Origin: JAGMCF01 sp964398885
GTDB lineage: Bacteria > Cloacimonadota > Cloacimonadia > JGIOTU-2
DNA length: 64,000 bases
Assembly: GCA_964398885.1 (NCBI GenBank)
Contig: CAYNOU010000003.1
Location: 1 to 64,000 of the forward strand
Reading direction: 5' to 3'
Part shown: positions 1 to 8,743 of the stretch, in pieces
Numbering within the stretch: position 1 is the stretch's first letter
Layout of the letters: every line of letters begins with the position of its first letter
Program-made: the position numbers and the translations under genes
The notes under the pieces: generated by a model
What the model was told of the DNA's origin: nothing
The model's database searches: none
Seen by the model: the letters and a program-made list of their open reading frames with translations, nothing else

Positions 1-4
1 ACAA

Positions 5-1831
5 ATGGTGTTAGGATCGTTTCAATGCTTTGTGGTTAGAAAGGATTTTCAAGGGGAAAAAGTATTATTTATTGTTATTTTTGTTTTTATTTTCTCGCTC
101 GCATTTGCGAAAAGCGATGAAATAATCGTTTCCTCGTATGTAGATAAGACTGAATTAAGTATGGATGATAACTTAATTTTTACAATAGAAATTGAATCTG
201 AAGAGGATATTAAGACCGAACCAACCATTCCTCAATTGACGCAATTTCAGTTCGTTAGCCAATCTTCCTCAAGTTCTACTTCAATTGAATTTATAAATGG
301 TAAGTATAGTAAAAGTCTCTCAAAAAAATTTATTTATACTTTAAGACCATTAAAGGCTGGTGAATTTACCATACCTTCAATCCTTGTTAAATATAGAAAC
401 AAGGAATATCATACAAAAATGATAAAAGTGAAAATCAAACCTTCACGATTTAATGTTGCACCGGAAGTTACTTCACCTAAGGGTACAGGGAGAGAGATAT
501 TTTTAGAAGCTGTATGTAGCAAAAAAGTTGCTTATATTGGCGAACCTATAATTGTTACTTATAAATTGTATAGTAGAAAAAATCTTGTTGGGATAAATGC
601 AGAACAATTCCCTGAATTCTCTGGATTCATAAAAGAGGAAACATATCAAGCACAATCTATTTCATATCATCTTGAAGTAAAAAATGGTTTACAATATTAT
701 TGCTACAAAATCAGTGAATTTACCTTGTTTCCGACTCATTCAGAAAAATTTTATATTAAACCTATGGAATTGATTTGTGCATACAAAGTTCAACCTAAAA
801 GTTTTTTTGACTTCGGCACAACAAAAAGGGTTAATGTGAGGTCTAATAAACTTATTATAGACTCAAATGACCTTCCGATACAAAACCAGCCTGCAGACTT
901 TTCTGGAGCTGTTGGAGAATTTCATATTAATTCAAATCTTAACACTACACAAGTCAAAGCTGGTGAATCTATTACTTTGACAGTTACAATTTCAGGAAAA
1001 GGAAATATCAAGATGTTTGAACCTCCTTCTTTCCCCAAAATAAACAATATTGACACTTTTCCACCTGAAATTTCTGATATACTAACTGATTCCCACAAAA
1101 CTCAGGGGGAAAAAATTATAAAATATATACTTATTCCGAACGAACCGGGTGATTATAAAATTCCTGAATTGACATTCTCTTACTTTGATCCAGAGCAAAA
1201 ACAGTATAAGAAAATATCAACTGAGATACTGAAGTTCAATGTGCAAGCGAGTAATAAAATAGTTGACAAGCAATATTATAGAACTCCCAAAGGGATTGAT
1301 ATTCAAGGATTAGATATTTGTTTTATTAGAACAGAAAATAGCATAGAAGATTTTTCCTTTGTTTTTCAACATTTTGTTTATTGGTTATTCGTATTTATTT
1401 CTTTGTTAAGTATTTTACTTGCTCATATATACCATTTAGAAAGAAAGAAGAGATTTCAAGATAGAGCGTATCTTATGAGAAGAATGGCAAACAGAATTCT
1501 ACAAAAAGATATAGTAAAAGTTAAAAAGAGTATATCAGAGCAAAAAGTAGACAAATTTTTTGTGTTAGCTGAAAATGCTTTAAAAAATTATATCGCAAAT
1601 AAATTCAATATTTCATCAGGAAGCGCAAAGATAAGAGACATTATTGAGGTTCTCCATAATAAAGGTGCGGATAAAAGGCTTATCAATGATGTTAAAAATT
1701 TTTTAGTTATGACAGACCAAGCTCGTTTTGGTGGAAGTAAATATAATGAAGAAAAAATCAGAGCAGAATTAACTAATCTGGATGATATAATTCACAGAAT
1801 TGGTAAAATGAAGTTTAGGAGAAATAAGTGA
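5..1831 (+). CDS. batD: BatD-like membrane protein
   Basis: Envelope protein of the Bat (Bacteroides aerotolerance) family, whose exact biochemical role is not established. After an N-terminal hydrophobic segment (roughly residues 20-36, ending FSLAFA, signal-like) come repeated beta-sandwich segments with the BatD pattern (KTELSMDDNLIFTIEI; NTTQVKAGESITLTVTI). One transmembrane helix lies near residues 455-480 (VYWLFVFISLLSILLAHIY), followed by a basic cytoplasmic tail. Length fits the family. The start is uncertain: the ATG at 5 is at the window edge and lacks a visible ribosome site, GTG at 32 is possible, and an AAGGGG at 50-55 sits just before the hydrophobic segment with no standard start codon at the right distance. 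The stop overlaps the next start, so batD and the batE-like gene are co-translated. The upstream bat genes probably lie outside the window. Confidence 0.8.
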   Translation: MVLGSFQCFVVRKDFQGEKVLFIVIFVFIFSLAFAKSDEIIVSSYVDKTELSMDDNLIFTIEIESEEDIKTEPTIPQLTQFQFVSQSSSSSTSIEFINGKYSKSLSKKFIYTLRPLKAGEFTIPSILVKYRNKEYHTKMIKVKIKPSRFNVAPEVTSPKGTGREIFLEAVCSKKVAYIGEPIIVTYKLYSRKNLVGINAEQFPEFSGFIKEETYQAQSISYHLEVKNGLQYYCYKISEFTLFPTHSEKFYIKPMELICAYKVQPKSFFDFGTTKRVNVRSNKLIIDSNDLPIQNQPADFSGAVGEFHINSNLNTTQVKAGESITLTVTISGKGNIKMFEPPSFPKINNIDTFPPEISDILTDSHKTQGEKIIKYILIPNEPGDYKIPELTFSYFDPEQKQYKKISTEILKFNVQASNKIVDKQYYRTPKGIDIQGLDICFIRTENSIEDFSFVFQHFVYWLFVFISLLSILLAHIYHLERKKRFQDRAYLMRRMANRILQKDIVKVKKSISEQKVDKFFVLAENALKNYIANKFNISSGSAKIRDIIEVLHNKGADKRLINDVKNFLVMTDQARFGGSKYNEEKIRAELTNLDDIIHRIGKMKFRRNK

Positions 1832-2571
1832 AAAAGGTAATTTTGTTAATTATTTTATTTTTTATTAATTTGCAACTACTTGCCGGATATGACATTTCAA
1901 AAGCTAACAACGCATATCAAAATCAGGAATATGAAAAAGCAAGAGATTCTTATGGAGAGTTGGTGAAAAAAGGGATAAAGAATTTTAATCTGTTCTATAA
2001 TTTAGGTAATATATATTTCAAACTTGAAGAGTTTGGATTAGCAAGATTATTCTATGAAAGAGCTGCAAAGTTTAGCCCTTTAGATAAAGACCTCAATTTT
2101 AATTTGGAATTATTGAAATCAAGACTTAAAGATAAGGAAGAAACTAAAGAAACTTTTTTTTCGCATATTTTTAAAAAAATATATTACTTACTTTCAATAA
2201 ATATGCTTGCAATCTTTGTGTTAATATGTTTCATTTTAATAATGTTTACGATTGTACTGGTGATTTTAGCTAATAAATCGTCAACCAAAAAAGTCATGAA
2301 AGTTTTTATGGTAGTTCTTTCAATCCTTTTTATGATATTTTTAATATTTACTGTTGCAAGATTGCACGAATTTCATAATAAGGATTTCGCAGTAATTATT
2401 AATGAAACAGTTTTTGCATATAGTGGACCCAGTAAAGACTTTCAACAGGTTTTTACTATACATGAAGGACTAAAAGTTAGGATTGAAAAATTTGATAAAG
2501 ATTGGCTTTTGATAAAATTGCAGTCTGGGAATGGTGGATGGATTGAGAAAGAAAGAATAAAAATTATATAA
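1828..2571 (+). CDS. BatE-like TPR and SH3b membrane protein
   Basis: Probable partner of BatD. It has a signal-like N-terminus, a TPR pair (roughly residues 25-100, with NLGNIYFKLEEFGLARLFYERA), two transmembrane helices (about 120-148 and 157-178) and a C-terminal bacterial SH3-like domain (TVFAYSGPSKDF ... WLLIKL ... GWIEKERIKII). This TPR plus SH3b architecture is that of BatE proteins. The start is GTG at 1828, overlapping the batD stop (GTGA), which supports translational coupling. The SH3b domain would lie outside the membrane. The function of Bat complexes is not settled; a role in envelope integrity or stress is the usual suggestion. Confidence 0.75.
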   Translation: MKKVILLIILFFINLQLLAGYDISKANNAYQNQEYEKARDSYGELVKKGIKNFNLFYNLGNIYFKLEEFGLARLFYERAAKFSPLDKDLNFNLELLKSRLKDKEETKETFFSHIFKKIYYLLSINMLAIFVLICFILIMFTIVLVILANKSSTKKVMKVFMVVLSILFMIFLIFTVARLHEFHNKDFAVIINETVFAYSGPSKDFQQVFTIHEGLKVRIEKFDKDWLLIKLQSGNGGWIEKERIKII

Positions 2572-2585
2572 AATTTCATCTGAGT

Positions 2586-2601
2586 TCCCGACAAGTCGGG
2601 A
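2586..2601. repeat. Short palindrome (CCCGA..TCGGG class)
   Basis: Perfect palindrome TCCCGACAAGTCGGGA in the 95-bp gap between the batE-like gene and pgsB. No T-run follows, so it is a weak terminator candidate. It is one of a family of similar palindromes scattered through the window. Confidence 0.75.
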
Positions 2602-2666
2602 TTCACATGTATGTTTCATCTCTAATCGTAAATAAATAGAGAATCTAAATATTAATGTAAATTGCT

Positions 2667-3911
2667 ATGCTTGTATTATCAATAGTTTTAGTTATATTTA
2701 TAATCTATGCCATTTTTGAATATCAGCGTCAACAAAGGTATAGAAAGAATATTCCATTAGTAATTCATGTAAATGGCACTCGTGGCAAATCAAGTGTTAC
2801 AAGATTAATAGCAGCTGGTTTACAAGCAGGAAACATAAAAACAATTGCAAAAACAACAGGTTCCGCTCCAAGAATAATTTTGGAGAATGGAAATGAAATT
2901 CCTATTATCCGATATTTTGGACCAAATATTAAGGAACAATTAAAGATATTCAGATTTGCTTCTAAAAGAAATATAGATGCACTGGTTCTTGAATGTATGG
3001 CAATTAATCCTGAATATCAATGGATAACTGAACAGAAGATAACCAAATCCGATATTGGGGTGATTACCAATATAAGACCTGATCATCTTGATGTGATGGG
3101 ACCAGGAATAAAAAATGTTGCATATTCAATATGTAATACATTACCTAAAAATGGAAAAGCTTTTACAAGTGAGCAAAAGCTATTTCCTATAATGAAAAAA
3201 GTTGCTGAGAAGCAAAATATTGATCTGCAATATGTGGAGAGTAATTATGTGTCTGATGAAGATATGAAAGGATTTCCATATATTGAACATAAAGAGAATG
3301 TGGCTTTGGCATGGGAAGTTTGTAACAGCTGTGGTGTTAAAAAGGAGATTGCTCTTAATGGTATGAAAAAAGTAAATCCTGATATTGGAGCTACAAAATT
3401 ATTTTTGTTAAAGGATAAAACCAAGGAAATCTATTTTGCTCATTCTTTTGCTGCCAATGATCCTGAATCAACGAAGTTTGTTATGAATTACATAAAAAAT
3501 ATGGACATAGATATTGAATATACTGGAATTATATTAAATACTCGGGCTGACCGAATGTTTCGTTCAAAACAGTTGATTAAGATGCTTAGTGAAATTAAAT
3601 TTAATATGCTTTATTTGATTGGCGAGGAAACTGCAAGAATACAATCCTATGCTTTAAAACACAAGATCTATTCAGATAAAATTTGTAATCTTGGCTGGAT
3701 TGAAGGAGAAAATCTTATTAAACAAGTATTAAAAGTTAAATCACGAAAAATATTATTAATTGGAATTGGAAATATTGGAGGGAATGGCAGAATTATAGTA
3801 AAATATTTCAGTGAAAAGCAAGGCAATAAGCCACAAGAACACACCCTTTCTCCGTCCCGATATAATCGGGACTGCGAAGCCCGCCTGCCAAGCCTTGGCG
3901 GGCAGGGGTGA
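2667..3911 (+). CDS. pgsB: Poly-gamma-glutamate synthase PgsB/CapB
   Basis: ATP-dependent amide ligase of the Mur-ligase-like CapB/PgsB family, which polymerises glutamate through gamma-amide bonds at the inner face of the cytoplasmic membrane. An N-terminal membrane anchor (residues 1-17) is followed by the P-loop GTRGKSS at residues 37-43 in HVNGTRGKSSVTRLIAAGL. Further family blocks are VLECMAINPEYQW, GVITNIRPDHLDVMG and ILNTRADRMFRS. The next genes are pgsC and a PgsW-like gene, as in known operons. The last ~22 residues look unlike the family: they are encoded by intergenic-type palindromes (3854-3903) that have replaced or extended the natural C-terminus. The polymer made is inferred from the family. 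Confidence 0.92.
   Translation: MLVLSIVLVIFIIYAIFEYQRQQRYRKNIPLVIHVNGTRGKSSVTRLIAAGLQAGNIKTIAKTTGSAPRIILENGNEIPIIRYFGPNIKEQLKIFRFASKRNIDALVLECMAINPEYQWITEQKITKSDIGVITNIRPDHLDVMGPGIKNVAYSICNTLPKNGKAFTSEQKLFPIMKKVAEKQNIDLQYVESNYVSDEDMKGFPYIEHKENVALAWEVCNSCGVKKEIALNGMKKVNPDIGATKLFLLKDKTKEIYFAHSFAANDPESTKFVMNYIKNMDIDIEYTGIILNTRADRMFRSKQLIKMLSEIKFNMLYLIGEETARIQSYALKHKIYSDKICNLGWIEGENLIKQVLKVKSRKILLIGIGNIGGNGRIIVKYFSEKQGNKPQEHTLSPSRYNRDCEARLPSLGGQG
3854..3903. repeat. Tandem palindromes inside the 3' end of pgsB
   Basis: Two adjacent inverted repeats: GTCCCGATATAATCGGGAC (3854-3872) and GCCCGCC...GGCGGGC (3879-3903). Both are translated as the last residues of PgsB. The first belongs to the same class as the palindrome inside proS. 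Confidence 0.8.
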
Positions 3912-3965
3912 ACAAAAGAGCACAAAAGTAATTTTTGATTTTAGTGAATTTTCGTGTTAATTTGC

Positions 3966-3993
3966 TTGCCTTGCCGTAGTTCGACGAAGGCAG
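3966..3993. repeat. Short inverted repeat before pgsC
   Basis: Imperfect inverted repeat CCTTGCC..CGTAGTTCGACG..AAGGCAGG directly upstream of the pgsC ribosome site. It contributes the in-frame GTG at 3994, which makes a falsely long pgsC possible. Confidence 0.5.
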
Positions 3994-4020
3994 GTGGCTG
4001 AAGTTCCTAAGGAGAACAAA

Positions 4021-4470
4021 ATGTTTGAAGTTTCAGTTGGTTTTGGGGTAATTATCAGTCTTTTCTTTTTAGAAACATTTGGTGTTGCAGCTGGCGGAAT
4101 AGTTGTATGCGGTTATATTGCAATGTATCTGCATCAGCCGTGGACTATCTTTGCAACTTTACTGATCAGTTTTATTGTTTATGGAATTGTTAAATTGCTT
4201 GGTTCATTTATGTTTATTTATGGAAGAAGACGGATGGTGATTTCCGTTCTTCTTGGATTTATATTTGGATGGATTGCAAGAAGTTATGGCTTATTTTCGT
4301 CACTACCAGGTGATTATGCTGTTCAGGTTATTGGTTATATCATTCCGGGGTTAATTGCAAATTCAATGGACAGACAGGGAATTGTTCCAACTCTAACTGT
4401 GATGGGTATCGCTGCAGTAATAGTAAGATTTATATTGATAATTGTTTTTGATGGGAAATTAATTGGGTAA
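4021..4470 (+). CDS. pgsC: Poly-gamma-glutamate biosynthesis protein PgsC/CapC
   Basis: Small polytopic membrane subunit of the poly-gamma-glutamate synthase complex, required together with PgsB. The sequence is almost entirely hydrophobic, with four or five helices. Family blocks are GVAAGGIVVCGYIA (usually VVPGY; the proline is cysteine here), YGRRR and GYIIPGLIANSMDRQG. I choose ATG at 4021 (149 aa) because AAGGAG lies 6 bases upstream and family members start with MFE/MFG. The open frame also reaches GTG at 3994 inside a repeat. It follows pgsB and precedes the PgsW-like gene. Confidence 0.92.
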   Translation: MFEVSVGFGVIISLFFLETFGVAAGGIVVCGYIAMYLHQPWTIFATLLISFIVYGIVKLLGSFMFIYGRRRMVISVLLGFIFGWIARSYGLFSSLPGDYAVQVIGYIIPGLIANSMDRQGIVPTLTVMGIAAVIVRFILIIVFDGKLIG

Positions 4471-4554
4471 TTAGAATACAAAGAACTTAAAGTATTTTAC
4501 TTAATGGTTTTTAAGGATTCTTTAAAAATAGATATATTCTTTGTACCTTAGTGT

Positions 4555-4570
4555 CCCCGCGGACGCGGGG
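4555..4570. repeat. Short palindrome CCCCGC..GCGGGG
   Basis: CCCCGCGGACGCGGGG sits in the gap before the PgsW-like gene. It seems to interrupt a recurring phrase of the type CTTTGTGCCTTAGTGCCTTTGTGG. The same core recurs at 60600-60615. Confidence 0.7.
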
Positions 4571-4596
4571 ATTGTGGTGTGAAAAAGAGGTGTAAA

Positions 4597-5712
4597 ATGT
4601 TTATTCCAAGTGCAAAATCTAAACTAAGTTTAATCATTCTTTTGCTCATAGCGATAATTCTTTTTATCTGGTCCTTCAAAAGTCGTGTATTTATTAAAGA
4701 AAAGTATTTTGAAGAAAAGCTTGCTGCTGCAAAATTAATGAAAGAATCTGAAGAAATAATCCGCAAATATCGGTTGAGTCAAAATATATTCATTGATGAG
4801 CAGAATGACCCCAATAAGACAGCTTTAATTGGAGAGAAAGAAACTGAGATAACAACGGATAGGGGAAGTTTACTGGCAAAGCTAACAACACTAAATCCGA
4901 ATTTTGCTGCTGTAATAGTTGATTATTTTAAAAAGGCAAAATTGAAAAAGAGCGATTTGATTGCAATCAGTTGCACAGGTTCTATGCCTGCTTTAAACAT
5001 TGCAGTGATGAGTGCTGCTAAAGTATTGGATTTAGATCTAGTTATTATAAGCTCGGTTGGAGCCTCTATGTTTGGATCAACTGATCCTGATTTTACCTGG
5101 TTGGATATTGAAACTCTACTTTATGATAAAGGTATATTTCCATACAAAAGTATTGCAGCTTCCCTCGGTGGTGGAAGAGATTTAGGAAGAGGATTAAGCA
5201 AACTCGGCAGAGATTTGATAATAAAAGCAATTAAAAGAAATAATATTCAATTGGTTAGAGAAAGTAGTCTTGAGAAAAATGTTGAAGAAAAAATGTCACT
5301 ATTTTCAAACTATTCAAATAATGAGATTAAATTATATGTTAACATCGGTGGTGGATTATCCAGTCTTGGTGATGCAATAAATGGCAAACTTTTATCACCT
5401 GGTTTGCATAGGTATATTTCCACAAAAAATATTCCAATCAAGGGGACTATGTTTTTATTCGCTGAAAAAGGGGTTCCCATTATTCATTTACTTGATATTC
5501 CTAAAATAGCCGAAATATATGACTTACCAATTGCACCAGTTCCTTTACCCGAACCTGGAATTGGAAAGGTTTTTGTGGAAGAACATTACAGTACAACTGT
5601 TGCAGCAATTTCACTTGCTATTATGGTAATATTAATCTTAATTGTAATACTCTTTGACCACAAGCAACAACGATTTAAAGAAGAGGAAATTAATGTTTCC
5701 AATAAGGATTAA
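4597..5712 (+). CDS. PgsW-like poly-gamma-glutamate system protein
   Basis: Resembles the poly-gamma-glutamate system protein (PgsW-type) found next to PgsB and PgsC in some bacteria; its biochemical role is unknown. One helix at each end (SLIILLLIAIILFIWSF near residue 10; TVAAISLAIMVILILIVILF near 340) brackets a large soluble domain with glycine-rich turns (SCTGSMPALN, ASLGGGRDLGRGLSKLG, VNIGGGLSSLGD). I prefer ATG at 4597, with AGAGG 6 bases upstream, over GTG at 4579. It is followed after 3 bases by an exported protein gene, suggesting one operon from pgsB onward. Assignment rests on remembered family features and context. Confidence 0.75.
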   Translation: MFIPSAKSKLSLIILLLIAIILFIWSFKSRVFIKEKYFEEKLAAAKLMKESEEIIRKYRLSQNIFIDEQNDPNKTALIGEKETEITTDRGSLLAKLTTLNPNFAAVIVDYFKKAKLKKSDLIAISCTGSMPALNIAVMSAAKVLDLDLVIISSVGASMFGSTDPDFTWLDIETLLYDKGIFPYKSIAASLGGGRDLGRGLSKLGRDLIIKAIKRNNIQLVRESSLEKNVEEKMSLFSNYSNNEIKLYVNIGGGLSSLGDAINGKLLSPGLHRYISTKNIPIKGTMFLFAEKGVPIIHLLDIPKIAEIYDLPIAPVPLPEPGIGKVFVEEHYSTTVAAISLAIMVILILIVILFDHKQQRFKEEEINVSNKD

Positions 5713-5715
5713 TCT

Positions 5716-6612
5716 ATGAAAAATAAATTTATATTTATATTGATTTTTTGTATTCTAATGTTTGATGCTGTTCTTGCAAAGAATAATATTTCAAAAATTA
5801 AATATGTAAGGACTACAAACGAATTTTCAATCTTCAATTCAAAAGCAAGTAAAATTATAAAATACTTTCTTATACTTCCAGAAGAAGAAATAAAGATAAA
5901 AACTTCAAATATAGATAGTTTAAAAATATATTCAAGACTAATTTTAGAAGAAGATTACAAACTAAGTTATAAGTATCTATTCATTATCAATGGCGAAGAA
6001 AAGGAAGTTGAAAGGTCTGCCAGAGTTAGTGATGTATCCAGAGGATTGGCTGGTGAAAAAATTTCAACCTTTAATAAATATGTATTCAAATTTGATAAAG
6101 ATATCAATAATATTGTTATAAGAAATATTTCAAATCAGAAATTACTTATTAAGACTTGTGATAACACAATAAGAACAAAAAATATTGAAAATGAGTATAT
6201 TGCTATAAGTCCACAGAATAGTTATGATGTAAGAGTTTTGCTTATTAATGATAAAGAATATACATATTATATTCCAAAATCAAGAGAGATAAGATTACTC
6301 CTTGAAGGTCCTGTTTTGTTAAAAATTATTAGTCGTTTAGTTTTTGATAATCCAATTGTGAAAAAATATAATTATAGGTTTGAATTGTATGACAATGAAG
6401 AATTGCTAACCATTTTTCAGGAAGAAGCTCATAAATCTGCTAAAGCAGTTTTTGCAGATTATAAAGATAAGATACCTTCAACTGGTGATGTGAATATTGT
6501 TAAGCTTTCTAAAGGAATACATCATATTACTATTAAGGATTGCGATGCAAATCGTGAGTTGATTTTCAGATTTTATATAAATAAATCTGCAGTGGGAGTG
6601 ATAGAAGAATGA
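5716..6612 (+). CDS. Exported protein of unknown function in the pgs operon
   Basis: A 298-residue protein with a clear signal peptide (MKNKFIFILIFCILMFDAVLA). The rest is lysine- and isoleucine-rich and predicted mostly beta-stranded, with no motif I recognise. It starts 3 bases after the PgsW-like gene, so it is almost certainly co-transcribed with it. In a Gram-negative cell the mature protein would be periplasmic or surface-bound. A role in polymer export or anchoring is inference from position only. Confidence 0.6.
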   Translation: MKNKFIFILIFCILMFDAVLAKNNISKIKYVRTTNEFSIFNSKASKIIKYFLILPEEEIKIKTSNIDSLKIYSRLILEEDYKLSYKYLFIINGEEKEVERSARVSDVSRGLAGEKISTFNKYVFKFDKDINNIVIRNISNQKLLIKTCDNTIRTKNIENEYIAISPQNSYDVRVLLINDKEYTYYIPKSREIRLLLEGPVLLKIISRLVFDNPIVKKYNYRFELYDNEELLTIFQEEAHKSAKAVFADYKDKIPSTGDVNIVKLSKGIHHITIKDCDANRELIFRFYINKSAVGVIEE

Positions 6613-6635
6613 CAAATGGAATTCCTTCCTTCTCC

Positions 6636-6675
6636 GTTCCCAATCCCCAATTCAATTGGGGAGGGCGTTGGGAAC
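6636..6675. repeat. Nested palindrome, GTTCCCAA / CCCCAATT class
   Basis: Outer arms GTTCCCAA and TTGGGAAC enclose the perfect inner palindrome TCCCCAATTCAATTGGGGA. The reverse complement of essentially the same element occurs at 37673-37713. The sequence TAGAAGAATGA occurs on both sides (about 6602 and 6695), possibly a target duplication. Confidence 0.8.
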
Positions 6676-6703
6676 GAGACGCACGGAGTAGAATGGTAGA
6701 AGA

Positions 6704-7765
6704 ATGATAAAAAGAATTCTTTTCTTATTTTTTTTTATTGCAATATCTGAACCTTCCTTTGCAGAGTTCAACAATATTTCTCTGCTCAACAAAATTGAAA
6801 TAGAAAATCATTACGACAGCAACATAATAAAACTTTCGTCAAAAAGCATTGATGATTTCAAACATTCCGTAAATCCTGCCAAATTCCATATTAACTCTGT
6901 GGATGATATTGTTACATCTGTTAGATACGAATTGGGAATTAAACACAGATTAATTACAGGACATACACAAATTGATAGGATAATTTTTAAGTATAACAAA
7001 TTTTGGAATAATAGCATAAAAAATTATCACTATTTTGGTGCAGAGCTAAAACAATATTTCAGCCGAAATTTTAATATTTCACTCAAATACCTTTATTTTC
7101 CACATATTTATATAAACCATTATAATAGCCTACTTGACGATGAAAATATTTATAGAAGATTTTCATATTCAAAGAATATTTATCGTTCTGGTTTTAATTT
7201 AAAATTGATAGATTTAATTCATTTTGGGTATCAATTTGAATATTCACAGAATTATTATAACAAATATTTTGGTGAATATAATTCGGATAATTTTAAGCAT
7301 ACCTTTTCTATCACATCTTTTCCTTATGAGAATCTTATATTAAAGTTTAGATACTCTTACGAACAATCGTCTGCAAAGCCAGATAAAGCTTATAATGATA
7401 TTACAGGTATGAACGAAATCAGAGACCCATCTTATGAATCTGATGTTTATTATGGGTCTATCACTATTCCAATAAGAACTTTTGATTTTGCAAAAGATTT
7501 AAGATTATTTACATCACTTGAATTTGAGAATAGATTTTTTCAATCTCAATATTCACAAACTATAGACCCATATCATTCTGGGAGAAAGGATAACATATTC
7601 AGGTTTGAAACAAGTCTTATTTATCCTATATTTTACATTTTGGATTTAAAATGTTTTTACATGTATGAAACGAGAAATGTTTCTTCACCTGCTGGTAGTG
7701 ATGTGGAAGATGAGAAGGAATATTCTGTGAAGAAAGTTGGGTGCTCAATTGGTATTAAGTTTTAA
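6704..7765 (+). CDS. Probable outer-membrane beta-barrel protein
   Basis: A 353-residue protein with a signal peptide (about residues 1-20, ending SFAE). It has many alternating aromatic strands (FGAELKQYFSRNFNISLKYL, LKFRYSYEQSS, DLRLFTSLEFENRFF) and a C-terminus ending in Phe (CSIGIKF), as expected of an outer-membrane barrel. The early segment EIENHYDSNIIKLS resembles the first strand of porin-like or surface-assembly barrels. I cannot name the family. It follows the pgs genes in the same direction, separated by a palindromic repeat. Confidence 0.55.
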   Translation: MIKRILFLFFFIAISEPSFAEFNNISLLNKIEIENHYDSNIIKLSSKSIDDFKHSVNPAKFHINSVDDIVTSVRYELGIKHRLITGHTQIDRIIFKYNKFWNNSIKNYHYFGAELKQYFSRNFNISLKYLYFPHIYINHYNSLLDDENIYRRFSYSKNIYRSGFNLKLIDLIHFGYQFEYSQNYYNKYFGEYNSDNFKHTFSITSFPYENLILKFRYSYEQSSAKPDKAYNDITGMNEIRDPSYESDVYYGSITIPIRTFDFAKDLRLFTSLEFENRFFQSQYSQTIDPYHSGRKDNIFRFETSLIYPIFYILDLKCFYMYETRNVSSPAGSDVEDEKEYSVKKVGCSIGIKF

Positions 7766-7867
7766 TGGATAGTCTCTCTATAGTTTGTTCGAGCATAATA
7801 ATCAATTCATAAATTATAAAAATTAAGTTCAGAATATATAGGTGAACTTGAAAAAGTTTGGGAATTC

Positions 7868-7895
7868 TTGACAGAAATTGAAGCAATTCTATCTT
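7868..7895 (+). promoter_or_regulatory. Putative promoter of the R-M genes
   Basis: TTGACA at 7868-7873 and TATCTT at 7890-7895 with a 16-base spacer, about 70 bases before the restriction gene start. The remaining 7766-7962 gap holds no convincing gene. Confidence 0.35.
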
Positions 7896-7962
7896 TAATA
7901 ATTGAAATTGTAAAGTCATCATTTATTTATGTAATGATATTTTTAATAAGGAGATTAATAGT

Positions 7963-8739
7963 ATGGGAAGAAAACAGGATGCGATAACAGAAATATTTAA
8001 GATATGTAAACAGAAAGGCAATTTTGTTTTCGATAATATGCTGGTAAAGCAAGTATGTAAAGAATATGGATTTGGGAATCCATTTGACGCAACAAAGCTT
8101 GACGATACTTCAAAATTTCCACAGATTTTGTTTGATGAAGACTATTTTATTTTGCATCTGGGGATGGGGAGACATAAGTTTGTTAAAGGAATAAAGAATG
8201 GTTTTCATTCTTTTGAAGAGATTGACAGCGATAATATCTTCGATTGGAAATATAGGAAAAGTATTCTAAATGAGTTTGATACAAGTGAATCAAATATATT
8301 ATCCGTAGCAAGCAACCAGAGGATAATACATGATTTCCTTTACGAAGATATAGTAGCCAGTCCAAAGGTTTACAACGCGAGACGGACAAAGATGAATTTG
8401 TCCTATCGTGTTGCAGAAGAGGAAATTCAGGCACAGAATCTTCAAATGGAAATAGACTTAACGATGGAATTACGAGGAGTAATAACAATTTTTGAGGGGA
8501 AGAACGGTTTCCTTGAAGATTTTGCAGTTTATCAACTTTTTCATCCTTTCAAATATTACTCTGTGTTAAAGAGGAAAAAGAGATTGGATATAAAAATGAT
8601 TACAAGTTGCTACATCTTAAGAAAGAGGGATAAAGGCACTTCTGTCCTTAGGTTATACAATTACACCTTTGAGGACGAAAACGATATAAGTTCAATAAAA
8701 TTGTTGAAGAATGCTCAATATAATCTTATGAAGAGGTAG
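7963..8739 (+). CDS. Probable type II restriction endonuclease
   Basis: A 258-residue soluble protein ending 4 bases before a DNA methyltransferase gene. It carries a plausible PD-(D/E)xK nuclease core: D165 in EIDLTMELRG, then E178 and K180 in VITIFEGKNG, with the downstream helix FLEDFAVYQLFHPFKYY typical of such nucleases. N-terminal residues 1-110 look like a DNA-binding helical domain (AITEIFKICKQKG). The recognition sequence cannot be predicted. The start has AAGGAG upstream with good spacing. The gene order, nuclease before methylase, is common. The call is inference from motif and neighbour. Confidence 0.75.
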   Translation: MGRKQDAITEIFKICKQKGNFVFDNMLVKQVCKEYGFGNPFDATKLDDTSKFPQILFDEDYFILHLGMGRHKFVKGIKNGFHSFEEIDSDNIFDWKYRKSILNEFDTSESNILSVASNQRIIHDFLYEDIVASPKVYNARRTKMNLSYRVAEEEIQAQNLQMEIDLTMELRGVITIFEGKNGFLEDFAVYQLFHPFKYYSVLKRKKRLDIKMITSCYILRKRDKGTSVLRLYNYTFEDENDISSIKLLKNAQYNLMKR

Positions 8740-8743
8740 CAAA

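Noticed and set aside
3668..3925. Minus-strand frame over the end of pgsB
   Set aside because: Shadow of pgsB and of the palindromes; no ribosome site or protein features.
7790..7962. Possible short coding remnant before the restriction gene
   Set aside because: A stretch reads as GELEKVWEFLTEIEAIL but has no start, no ribosome site and no recognisable family, so it may be chance.
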